This document shows, one piece after another, positions 32,621-48,810 of a stretch of 55,193 nucleotides of DNA. The notes below the pieces were generated by a model. That model made no database searches. It saw nothing but the letters and a program-made list of their open reading frames with translations, and was not told the DNA's origin. Positions within the stretch are counted from its first letter, which is position 1. Every line of letters starts with the position of its first letter. The DNA is taken from positions 1 to 55,193 of the forward strand of contig NZ_JAAFYZ010000050.1 of NCBI RefSeq assembly GCF_018274385.1, read 5' to 3'. This DNA is from Catenulispora pinistramenti (GTDB lineage Bacteria > Actinomycetota > Actinomycetes > Streptomycetales > Catenulisporaceae). The position numbers and the translations under genes are program-made.

Positions 32621-33622
32621 ATGACAAGGTCGGCACATCTCGCCGGTATCGGTAGCTTCCTGCCGTCGTGCCGGGTGCCCAACGCACAACTGGCAGCTCG
32701 GATGGACACCTCGGACGAGTGGATCAGGACCCGTACCGGGATCCGGCAGCGGTACTTCGCCGAACCGGGCACGACCACGTCGGACCTGGCCGCCGAGGCC
32801 GGAGCGCGGGCGATGAAGTCGGCGGGTCTGGCCGAGGTGGGCGCCGTGGTGCTGGCGACCACCACCCCGGACCGGCCGTGCCCCGCCACGGCACCGGTGG
32901 TCGCGGCCAAGCTGGGCCTGGCCGGCTGTCCGGCGTTCGACGTGCAGGCGGTGTGCACCGGTTTCGTGTACGCGCTCGCCACCGCCTGTGGGCTGCTCGC
33001 CATGGGCTGCGTCGACACGGTCCTGGTGATCGGCGCCGAGACGTTCTCGACGATCCTCAACCCCGCGGACCGCGCGACCTCCGTCATCTTCGGCGACGGC
33101 GCCGGGGCGATGGTGCTGCGTTCCGGCCATACCGCCGGCAACGGTGCGGTCGGCCCGTTCGACTTGGGCAGCGACGGCACCGGCCGGGACCTGATCACCG
33201 TGCGCGCCGGTGGCGCCGAGCAACGTCGCAGCGGCCTGGCACCCGCTCCCGGCGACGAGTACTTCTCCATGGCCGGCCGCGAGGTGTTCCGGCAGGCGGT
33301 CGAGCACATGGCCCAGTCCGCCCGGGCGGTACTCGGCCACGTGGGCTGGCAGGCCGGGGACGTCGATTGGCTGGCCTGTCACCAGGCGAACCTGCGGATC
33401 CTGGTCAGGCTCGCCGACGTCCTGGGCATCCCCGAGGCCCGAGTACTCGCCAACATCGCAGAGGTCGGCAACACCTCGGCGGCCTCCATCCCGCTGGCCA
33501 TCGACCAGGCCTACCAGGCCGGGCGGTTCAAGGCCGGCGACCGACTCCTGCTGTCCGCCTTCGGCGGCGGACTCACCTGGGGCTCCACCGTGCTCACCTG
33601 GCCCGACCTCACCCATCCGTGA
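32621..33622 (+). CDS. redP: 3-oxoacyl-ACP synthase III (RedP)
   Basis: This 333-residue FabH-type ketosynthase has the Cys-His-Asn triad: C112 in VQAVCTGFVYAL, H254 in WLACHQANLRIL and N284 in AEVGNTSAASIPL. It also has the FabH segment DEWIRTRTGIRQRYF. In the red pathway RedP starts the alkyl chain by condensing acetyl-CoA with malonyl-RedQ. It leads the rightward operon with GGAGG upstream of its ATG, and is followed after 59 bp by the ACP gene. The catalytic residues look intact. Confidence 0.92.
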   Translation: MTRSAHLAGIGSFLPSCRVPNAQLAARMDTSDEWIRTRTGIRQRYFAEPGTTTSDLAAEAGARAMKSAGLAEVGAVVLATTTPDRPCPATAPVVAAKLGLAGCPAFDVQAVCTGFVYALATACGLLAMGCVDTVLVIGAETFSTILNPADRATSVIFGDGAGAMVLRSGHTAGNGAVGPFDLGSDGTGRDLITVRAGGAEQRRSGLAPAPGDEYFSMAGREVFRQAVEHMAQSARAVLGHVGWQAGDVDWLACHQANLRILVRLADVLGIPEARVLANIAEVGNTSAASIPLAIDQAYQAGRFKAGDRLLLSAFGGGLTWGSTVLTWPDLTHP

Positions 33623-33681
33623 CCATGTCCGCCCGGCTTCGTCCACGACCGGGCATCCGACCGCACGACTAGGAGCAGGCT

Positions 33682-33933
33682 ATGTCTGACTTGACGTACG
33701 AAACCCTCGTCGCACTCCTCGTGGAGAAGTTCGAGGTCCTTCCCGAGCTGATCCGACCCGGTGTCACCTTCGCGGACCTCGAGGTCGACTCGCTGTTCCT
33801 GGTGGAACTGCTGCTCGTGGTCGAGCGCGAAGTGCAGGCCGCCATCCCCGATGACGCGATCAACGCGCAGGACACGTTGGAGCGCGCCGTGGACATCGTC
33901 CGCGAGCACGTGGCCACAGCGGGTACGAGGTGA
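33682..33933 (+). CDS. redQ: Acyl carrier protein (RedQ)
   Basis: This 83-residue carrier protein has VTFADLEVDSLFLVELLLVV with the phosphopantetheine Ser at S37. It should carry the growing fatty chain between RedP, RedR and the host fatty-acid reductases until a dodecanoyl-type chain is released to RedL. AGGAGCAGG precedes the ATG. Its TGA overlaps the GTG of redR (GTGA), giving tight coupling. Confidence 0.92.
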   Translation: MSDLTYETLVALLVEKFEVLPELIRPGVTFADLEVDSLFLVELLLVVEREVQAAIPDDAINAQDTLERAVDIVREHVATAGTR

Positions 33934-35165
33934 CAGCCCCGGGTTCGCAGCCGGAGATCGCCGTGACCGGGATCGGACTGGTCACCTCGGCCGGGATCGG
34001 TGTGCAGGCGAGCTGGCAGGGGGTGTGTGCGGGCATCTCCACCGCGCGGCGCGATCCGAATCTGGCCGGCCTTCCCGTCGACATCTCGTGCACCGTCCCG
34101 GGATTCGACCCGGGCAGGCACGTCGGTCGCCGCAGCAGCCTGATCCACGACCGGTTCGTCCAGCTGGCCGTCACCGCGGCCCGGGAAGCGGTGGCCGACG
34201 CCGGGCTCGACCCACACACCTGGGACGGGGCACGGGTCGGCATCGTCATCGGCTGCGGGGTCGGTGGCGTCGCGACCGGTGAGGCCCAACTGCGCACCAG
34301 CCTGGAGAGCGGCCCGCGGGCGGTGTCGGCGTTGCTCATCCCGATGATGGTGCCGAACATGGTGGCCGGCCACCTCGGTATCGAGCTGCGTGCCACCGGC
34401 CCCAACCTGGTCACCGCCACGGCCTGCGCCTCGGGCGCGACGGCGATCGGGACCGCGATGCAGCTGCTCGGCGACCGGAGTTGCGATGTCGTGGTCGCGG
34501 GCGGTTCCGAGGCGGCGGTCACTCCGCTGATCACCACCGGGTTCGCGCAGATGGGCGCGCTGTCCACGAAAACGGACGACCCGGCGGCCGCGTCCCGTCC
34601 CTTCGACGCCGCCCGTGACGGCTTCGTGATCGCCGAAGGCAGCGGCATCCTGGTCCTGGAGCGGGCATCCGATGCCCGCGCGCGCCGGGCCGGGATCCGT
34701 GCCACCATCGCCGGCTTCGGCGCTTCGGCCGACGCCCACCACATGACCACGCCGGATCCGGACGGCAAGGGCGCCCGGCAGGCGCTGCTGACCGCGCTGG
34801 CCCGGGCCGGCGTGGCACCGGACGAGGTCGAGCACGTCAACGCGCACGGCACGTCGACCCCGTTGAACGACGCGGCCGAGGGCCGCATGCTGCGCGCGGT
34901 GCTCGGCGACCGGGCCGCGGTGACGTCCACCAAGGGTGTGGTCGGCCACGCCCTCGGCGCCGCCGGCGCGATCGAGGCGGCCTTCACGGCGCTGGCGCTG
35001 CAGACCGGGACCATCCCGCCGACGGCCAACTTGGAAGCCCTCGACCCGGGGATCGACCTGGACGTCGTCGCCAAGGAGCCCCGCCGCCGGCCCATCGAGG
35101 TGGCCGTGAGCAACTCGTTCGGGTTCGGCGGCCAGAACGCGGTGCTGGTTCTCACCCGCGCCTAG
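33930..35165 (+). CDS. redR: 3-oxoacyl-ACP synthase II (RedR)
   Basis: This 411-residue FabF-type ketosynthase has C166 in VTATACASGATAIG, His in HVNAHGTSTPLND and His in TKGVVGHALGAAGAIEA, with SNSFGFGGQNAV at the C-terminus. The catalytic set is complete. In the red pathway it elongates the RedQ-bound chain in successive rounds, probably to C12. The GTG start overlaps the redQ stop. A 60-bp gap with the repeated CGCCTAGAC and a short G/C hairpin precedes redO. Confidence 0.92.
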   Translation: MTAPGSQPEIAVTGIGLVTSAGIGVQASWQGVCAGISTARRDPNLAGLPVDISCTVPGFDPGRHVGRRSSLIHDRFVQLAVTAAREAVADAGLDPHTWDGARVGIVIGCGVGGVATGEAQLRTSLESGPRAVSALLIPMMVPNMVAGHLGIELRATGPNLVTATACASGATAIGTAMQLLGDRSCDVVVAGGSEAAVTPLITTGFAQMGALSTKTDDPAAASRPFDAARDGFVIAEGSGILVLERASDARARRAGIRATIAGFGASADAHHMTTPDPDGKGARQALLTALARAGVAPDEVEHVNAHGTSTPLNDAAEGRMLRAVLGDRAAVTSTKGVVGHALGAAGAIEAAFTALALQTGTIPPTANLEALDPGIDLDVVAKEPRRRPIEVAVSNSFGFGGQNAVLVLTRA

Positions 35166-35225
35166 ACCGCGCCTAGACAGTGCCGGGCACCACGTCCCGG
35201 CTGGGCAACAACCATTGAGGATGTC

Positions 35226-35492
35226 ATGACCACCCAGCAGTCACTGATGCGTTACATCGCGGACACCTGGATGGACGGGGACTCGACCGGCCTGGAGGCG
35301 GATTCCAACCTGGTCGAGCTCAACGTCATCGACTCGGCGGCGATCTTCGACCTCGTCCACCACCTGCAGGTCGCCTACCAGATCAAGGTCCCGCTCCACG
35401 AGGTCACCCCCGACAATTTCCGCACCGTCACGGCGATCGCCGCTTTGGTGGACCAGCTGCGCGGAATCCAGCTCGAACGGGAACTCGCGTGA
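35226..35492 (+). CDS. redO: Peptidyl carrier protein for proline (RedO)
   Basis: This 88-residue carrier protein carries ELNVIDSAAIFDLVHHLQVA with the phosphopantetheine Ser at S37. By homology with RedO/PigG/PltL it accepts L-proline from RedM. RedW, not present in the window, would oxidise it to pyrrolyl-2-carboxyl. TTGAGGA precedes the ATG. Its stop overlaps the start of redN. Confidence 0.85.
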   Translation: MTTQQSLMRYIADTWMDGDSTGLEADSNLVELNVIDSAAIFDLVHHLQVAYQIKVPLHEVTPDNFRTVTAIAALVDQLRGIQLERELA

Positions 35493-37549
35493 TGACCCAG
35501 CAGCTGAACTCCGCCCTCAGGCCCTCCCACACCACCGGGACGGTGCAGGATCAGGTCCTTGACGTCGTCGCCGCGCGCACGCTGTACCAGCGGGAACAGC
35601 TGCCCCTGGAAGCACACCTCGAAGGCGAGCTGGGCATCGATTCCGTAGTGCTGGAGTCGATCGCGGTGGCGTTGCGCACGCGCTTCGGACTGGACGAGCA
35701 GACGCTGCGCTCGGACATGGTCACCGTGCAGGACCTGGTCGACGCGGTCGTCGGTTTCTCGGACACGGCGCCCGCACTTGTACCGGCACCGGCCCGGCCG
35801 GTCGACTCCGTGGCACACACCGCCGCGGCACCCGCATCCGTGGCGCACCGGCCGTCGGATCCACGCTCGCAGATCCGCGAGGCGGTCATCGCCGTCACCA
35901 TGTCGCACACCCACTACCAGCGCGAAGATCTGGATCCGGACGCGGACCTCGAGAGCGATCTCGGTGTCGACTCGGTGGTGCTGGCTTCGATCACCGCGGA
36001 GGTCCGCCAGAGGCTGCCCTTCGTGGGCGAGGCTCCGTCCGCGCTGGATGCCACGACCTTGCGTGAGTTGTGCGACCGGTTGGACCCGGACCCGGACTCG
36101 GCGACGCCGACATCGACGCCGACGGTGCCGGAGCGGCGGCCGGCACCCGCCCCCGCACGGACTTCCCAGATCCGGCGCCTCGTCTCGGACGAAACAGCAC
36201 CCTGGGACACGAGATCGATGAAGGACTTCGCCGAGGAGCGTGACCCGGACCTGTTCGCCAAGGCGCGTAGCTTCGCCTCCTACCACCGGGGCCGGCAGGC
36301 CGAGCAGCTCCACTGGTACGGCATGCCGCTCCAGTCGCGCTGCGAGAACCGCGCCGTGATCCACGACGAACTCACCGGCCGGACCCGCGAGTTCCTGATG
36401 TTCGCGTCCAACAACTATCTGGGGCTGGCCAACCACCCCAAGGTCATCGACGCGATCAGCGACGCCACCAGGGTGTACGGGGCCACCAACACCGGCTGTC
36501 GCCTCATCGGCGGCACCAACGTGCTGCACAAGGAGCTCGAGCGGCGCCTGGCGGCGTTCAAACAGCGCCCGGCCGCGATCGTGTTCCCCGGCGGCTATTC
36601 GGCGAACCTGGGGGTCATCTCCGCGCTGGTCAAGAGCTACGACGCCGCGGTGGTCGACAAGTTGAACCACATGAGCATCGTCGACGGGTGCCGGCTGTCC
36701 GGCGGTCAGCGCCGCATATACCGGCACAACGACATGGACGACCTCGAACGGGTGCTCAAGCGCTGCGGTGATCAGGCGCAGGGCCGGCTCATCGTCACCG
36801 ACGGCGTGTTCAGCATGCACGGCGACGTGTGCGACCTGCCCGGGATCGTCCGACTCGCGGAGCAGTACGGTGCCCGCGTCCTGGTGGACGACGCGCACGC
36901 GACCGGCGTGCTCGGCGCGACCGGCTCCGGCACGGCGGAGCACTTCGGCCTCAAGGGCCGCGTCGACCTGGAACTGGGCACGATGAGCAAGACGCTGGCC
37001 GGCATGGGCGGCTTCGTCGTGGGCGACGAGGACGTCATCGAGTACCTGCGCTTCTACGCCAACTCCTACGTGTTCGCCGCGACCATCCCCGCGGGCGTCG
37101 CGGCGGGCCTGATCGCCGCGATCGACGTGATCGAGAACGAGCCGGAGCGCCTGGCCCGCCTTTGGTCCAACATCCGCACCCTGCGCCGCAACCTTGTCGA
37201 GGCGGGGTTCGACCTGGAGAACTCCGACAGCGCCATCCTGCCGGTCGTCATCGGCGACGAGCGCAAGACGATGGAGATGGGGCGTGCGGTCCGGGCGCGA
37301 GGCCTCTTCTGCCAGACGGTGGTCTACCCGGGTGTCCCCGTGGGCGATGCCCGGCTGCGGATCAGTGTCACGTCCGAGCACACCCCCGAGGACCTCGACG
37401 AGGCCGCGAACATCTTCGTCGAGGCCGGCCGTGAGACCGGTGTACTGCCCTCGCGCGGCCAAGCCCATCGACCCGCCGTCACCGATCGTTCGGTCGCCAC
37501 CGATCCGTCGGACCGCTGGGCGACCGGCGCCGATCAGGCCAGGTGGTGA
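35489..37549 (+). CDS. redN: ACP-ACP-alpha-oxoamine synthase (RedN)
   Basis: This 686-residue protein has two carrier domains (S52 in LGIDSVVLESI; S162 in LGVDSVVLASI), then a Pro/Ala linker, then a PLP-dependent alpha-oxoamine synthase (about residues 250-650). The synthase has MFASNNYLGLANHPKV, VFPGGYSANLGVIS, DDAHATGVLGATG and the PLP Lys K501 in GTMSKTLAGMGG. This is the RedN/PigH architecture. It takes a pyrrolyl-beta-ketothioester formed with RedX and condenses it with L-serine, losing CO2, to make hydroxy-bipyrrole methanol. The start (GTG 35489 or ATG 35492) overlaps the redO stop. All key residues look intact. Confidence 0.92.
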   Translation: MMTQQLNSALRPSHTTGTVQDQVLDVVAARTLYQREQLPLEAHLEGELGIDSVVLESIAVALRTRFGLDEQTLRSDMVTVQDLVDAVVGFSDTAPALVPAPARPVDSVAHTAAAPASVAHRPSDPRSQIREAVIAVTMSHTHYQREDLDPDADLESDLGVDSVVLASITAEVRQRLPFVGEAPSALDATTLRELCDRLDPDPDSATPTSTPTVPERRPAPAPARTSQIRRLVSDETAPWDTRSMKDFAEERDPDLFAKARSFASYHRGRQAEQLHWYGMPLQSRCENRAVIHDELTGRTREFLMFASNNYLGLANHPKVIDAISDATRVYGATNTGCRLIGGTNVLHKELERRLAAFKQRPAAIVFPGGYSANLGVISALVKSYDAAVVDKLNHMSIVDGCRLSGGQRRIYRHNDMDDLERVLKRCGDQAQGRLIVTDGVFSMHGDVCDLPGIVRLAEQYGARVLVDDAHATGVLGATGSGTAEHFGLKGRVDLELGTMSKTLAGMGGFVVGDEDVIEYLRFYANSYVFAATIPAGVAAGLIAAIDVIENEPERLARLWSNIRTLRRNLVEAGFDLENSDSAILPVVIGDERKTMEMGRAVRARGLFCQTVVYPGVPVGDARLRISVTSEHTPEDLDEAANIFVEAGRETGVLPSRGQAHRPAVTDRSVATDPSDRWATGADQARW

Positions 37550-37552
37550 CCC

Positions 37553-39213
37553 GTGGACGAGATCGCCACCACCCTCGCGACCGAGGCCGGACCGACGTCC
37601 GCCGACAACGTCGACAGCGTCGACTTCTTCTGCCGCATCACGCTGCCCTCCCGGTTCACTCCCGAGCAGGCGGCGCGCGCCGCCCTGCTCGGCGACCACC
37701 CGCTCAGCTACGCGGAGCTGGACGCCGAGGTAGATCGGGTAGCGGCCGGACTGCTGCGGAACGGAGCCGGCCCGGGCGACCGGATCGCCATCTGGATGGA
37801 CAAGCAGCCGCGGTACGCGGTGGCCATCCTGGGAGCACTGCGGGCGGGCTGCGCTTATCTTCCGCTCGACGCGGCGCAGCCCGCCGAGCGGGTGCAGGCG
37901 GTACTCGCCGACGCCGAACCCACGGTGCTGTGTGTCGACCGCGGCCACCTGCCCTTCGTGATGACGTCGCGGCTACCGGCCTCCGTGCGGGTGGTCGCGG
38001 TCGCGGACGGCGTCTCGGGACCGGCGCTCGGTCGGGCCGAGGTGCTGGGTTGGGAGGACTTCGCGCCCGCTGTGGGCCACCACAGCAGCGTCGCGGAGCC
38101 TGATCCGGGCTCGGTCGCGGCCGTCCTGTACACCTCCGGCTCCACCGGGGTGCCCAAGGGCGTCCAGATCACGCACCGCAACCTGGGCGTGTTCATCGGA
38201 TGGGCCCGTCAGGAACTCGACGTCGGGCCGGACGACGTGTTCGCGGGCCACGCCTCGTTCACCTTCGATCTGAGCACTTTCGACCTGTTCACCGCGCTGT
38301 CCGTCGGGGCCTCGCTGTGGATCGTCCCGGACGCGCAGACCAAGGACATGGCCGCGCTCGCGGCGGGCATCGTCCGGCACCGGGTCACCGTCTGGTATTC
38401 GGTGCCCTCGGTCCTGCACCTGCTCATCCGATCCGGTGCGCTGACCCCGGACGTCGCCGCCTCGCTGCGCCACGTCCTGTTCGCCGGCGAGGCCTTCGCC
38501 ACCCCGCAACTGCGCGCGCTGGCGGCGGTACTGCCCTCGGGCGCAACGCTCTACAACCTGTACGGGCCGACCGAGACCAACGTGTGCACCTACCATCGGG
38601 TCGGCCCCGAGGACCTGCGCGATGACGAGCCGATCCCGATCGGGGTCCCGCTTCCCGGTGCCCGCGTGTCGGTCCGGGCGCAGGACGGCGGCGAGGTCAC
38701 CTCGTCCGGTGAGCTGGGCGAACTGATCGTCTCCGGCCCCTGCGTGACGCCCGGATACTGGCGCCGGCCCCGGGAATCGGCCGCGGCCGGCCACCCGGCG
38801 AGCCACGCGACCGGGGACCTGGTCTGCCTCGACGACCACGGCCGGCTGGTCTACCGGGGACGCAAGGACCGGATGGTCAAGCTCTCCGGCTACCGCGTCG
38901 AACTCGGCGAGGTGGAGGCCGCCGCCCTTCGCCACCCGGGCATCGCCACCGCCGCCGCGGTGGTGGCCACCGGACCCGGAGGCGGCGCGCACATCGTGCT
39001 GCGCTACACGGTCCATTCCGGGGCGGCGCCGCTCGGCCTGCTCGACCTCAAGCGCCACTGCGCGCGCTACCTGCCCGCCTACATGGTGCCGCGCGCGGCC
39101 CAATGCGTGGCGGCACTGCCCTACAACGCGAACGGAAAGGTCGACTACCAGCGGCTGGCTGCCGGGGGCGACGATCCGCCCGCGACCCCGCCCCTCGATC
39201 CACGGAGGTTGCC

Positions 39214-39217
<4 letters not shown>
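37553..39217 (+). CDS. redM: L-prolyl-AMP ligase / adenylation enzyme (RedM)
   Basis: This 554-residue stand-alone adenylation domain has the core motifs VLYTSGSTGVPKGVQITH (A3), YNLYGPTETNVCTYH (A5), HATGDLVCLDDHGRLVYRGR (A7/A8) and LPYNANGKVDY (A10 Lys). It has no carrier or condensation domain. As in RedM/PigI/PltF it should activate L-proline and load it on RedO. The GTG start lies 3 nt after the redN stop, and its TGA overlaps the GTG of redL. The residues lining the substrate pocket were not compared with other prolyl ligases. Confidence 0.88.
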
Positions 39218-46940
<7,723 letters not shown>

Positions 46941-46941
<1 letters not shown>

Positions 46942-47759
46942 TGACCAGCGTCTTGGAACGCTCCGGCGCGTGGCTTCCGGCCGCGGATCCGGACCGCACG
47001 CTGCGGTTGATCTGCTTTCCTCACGCCGGCGGTACGCCGTCGCTGTATCACGACTGGCCGCGCCTGCTGGACCCGGCGATCCAGGTGGTGCCGGTGCTGT
47101 TGGCCGGGCGCGGACTGCGCTCCCACCAGCAGCCGGTCTCCGTCCTCCAGCCCTTGGTGCAGGAGGTGGTCCAAGCCCTGGTCCGGGCCGGCCACACGGA
47201 TCGGTTCGCGATGTTCGGCCACAGCATGGGCGCCCTGCTCGCCTACGAGGTCGCGTGCGCCTTGCGCGACCGCGGCCTGCCGGAGCCGGAGCACCTGTTC
47301 GTGTCCGCGAGTAAGGCCCCGCATTTGTACGGGGCCGCGGCCGGTTGGCCGACCAACGATACGGACCTGCGCCGGATGGTCGGTGAGCTCGGCGGGCTCG
47401 GCCCGGACGAGGAGATGGGACTGGCCTATCTCGAACGCCGGCTTCCGGTACTACGAGCCGACCTGCGGTTGTGCGCCGAGTATGTGTGGACGCCGCGAAC
47501 GCCGCTGAACTGCCCCATGACCGCCTTCTCCGCCGACGGCGACCCGGTCGCCACCCCGGCGCAGATGGAGGCGTGGCGGGAGTACACCGCGAACTCGCTG
47601 CTGCGCCGCCATCTGCCGGACGGCCACTTCTACCTGAACCACGACGCGGGCCGCGCCGCGCTGTTGCGCTTCGTGCGCGCGGACTTGGACCGGCTGTTCC
47701 ATACGGTCGGCGCAGGACACACCCACCAGCTACCGGAGGACTCGCGATGGACCGGCTGA
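46941..47759 (+). CDS. redJ: Type II thioesterase (RedJ)
   Basis: This 272-residue alpha/beta hydrolase has the type II thioesterase pattern: LICFPHAGGTPSLYHDWPRL, nucleophile AMFGHSMGALLAYEVA and the His in LPDGHFYLNHD. RedJ is thought to release the dodecanoyl chain or clear stalled acyl groups from carriers. The ATG shares one base with the redL stop (TGATG) and its end overlaps redI by 13 bp. The active site looks intact. Confidence 0.9.
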
Positions 47760-48778
47760 CCCTGACCAGAATCGTCAAGGAGCGCCAGCTGCCACTGCTC
47801 TTGTCGGCCACCAGACGTCTGGTCACGCCGATGTACCGGGCCGCGTTCCTGGCCGCGGCCGCTCGTTCCGGGGTGCTCGGCCGGCTCGCGGTGCGGCCCT
47901 GCGACCTGCAGACGCTGGCCCACAGTCTGGACGTGGACCAGCACGCCGAGGAACTGCGCACCTGGCTCGACATCGGCGTGCGGCTGGGGGACCTGGCCTG
48001 GTTCGACGACACCTACCGGCTGCGGAGCCGGACCGCCAAGGCGTTGGCACGGCCCGGACGCGAACCGGTCGCCGCGGCGCTGGAGGAGGTGCTCCGCTTC
48101 CATCTTCCGGTGCTCATGGAGGCCCCGCAGATGCTGCGTGAGGGCAGGAGGCTGTCGCTGAGCGACCAAGACGGCCAGGTCATCGCGCGCTCGACGCGGG
48201 TGGTGGAGCCATTCGTGGAGGAGGCCGTGCGCCGCACCCTGGATCGCGACCGGCCGCTGCGGCTGCTGGAGGTCGGCTGCGGCGCCGGCACCTACGTGCG
48301 GCTCGCGGCCCAGCTCAATCCACGGCTGACCGCGCTGGCGATCGACCTGCAGGACGAGGTGGCCGCCGAGGCGGCCGAGAACATGGCCGTGTGGGGGCTG
48401 GCGGGCCGTGTCGAGACCCGCCAGGGAGATCTCCGGACCCTCACCGTCGAGCCGCAGTTCGACCTGGTCACGCTGCACAACAACATCTACTACTTCCCGC
48501 CCGGGGACCGTGTCGACGTTCTGCGCAAGGCGCGCTCGCTGCTGGCCCCCGGCGGCCGGCTGCTGCTCACCACCGCGTGCCGCGGCGGCAACCTGGGCCT
48601 GGAGGTCCTCAACCTGTGGTTCACCCACGCCGACTTCGGCGGGCCGCTGCCCACGGTCGAGGACCTGGTCCGGCAACTCGATGACGCCGGGTTCGCGCAG
48701 GTGACGACCCGTCGTCTCATCCCCGGCGACCAGTTCCACGCCGTCGTGGGCGTCAACGCCCCGGCCGGCCGGCCGTGA
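47747..48778 (+). CDS. redI: SAM-dependent O-methyltransferase (RedI)
   Basis: This 343-residue protein has an N-terminal winged-helix dimerisation part and a class I methyltransferase domain: LRLLEVGCGAGTYVRLAAQL (SAM motif I) near residue 170, ALAIDLQDEVAAEA and FDLVTLHNNIYYFP. By analogy with RedI/PigF it methylates the 4-hydroxyl of the bipyrrole aldehyde to give MBC; in S. coelicolor it is assisted by RedF, which is not in the window. The ATG at 47747-47749 has GGAGG upstream and lies inside the end of redJ. Confidence 0.88.
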   Translation: MDRLTLTRIVKERQLPLLLSATRRLVTPMYRAAFLAAAARSGVLGRLAVRPCDLQTLAHSLDVDQHAEELRTWLDIGVRLGDLAWFDDTYRLRSRTAKALARPGREPVAAALEEVLRFHLPVLMEAPQMLREGRRLSLSDQDGQVIARSTRVVEPFVEEAVRRTLDRDRPLRLLEVGCGAGTYVRLAAQLNPRLTALAIDLQDEVAAEAAENMAVWGLAGRVETRQGDLRTLTVEPQFDLVTLHNNIYYFPPGDRVDVLRKARSLLAPGGRLLLTTACRGGNLGLEVLNLWFTHADFGGPLPTVEDLVRQLDDAGFAQVTTRRLIPGDQFHAVVGVNAPAGRP

Positions 48779-48810
48779 CCGGTCCTGGTACCGACAAGGA
48801 GGTTCCCCCG

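Noticed and set aside
35375..37948. Minus-strand frame of 857 codons opposite redN
   Set aside because: It is a shadow of the oxoamine synthase; no domain is recognisable and it would span three plus-strand genes.
39103..39213. Upstream extension of redL to 39103
   Set aside because: It would overlap redM by more than 100 bp and add Arg-rich sequence; the GTG at 39214, overlapping the redM stop, fits the operon pattern.
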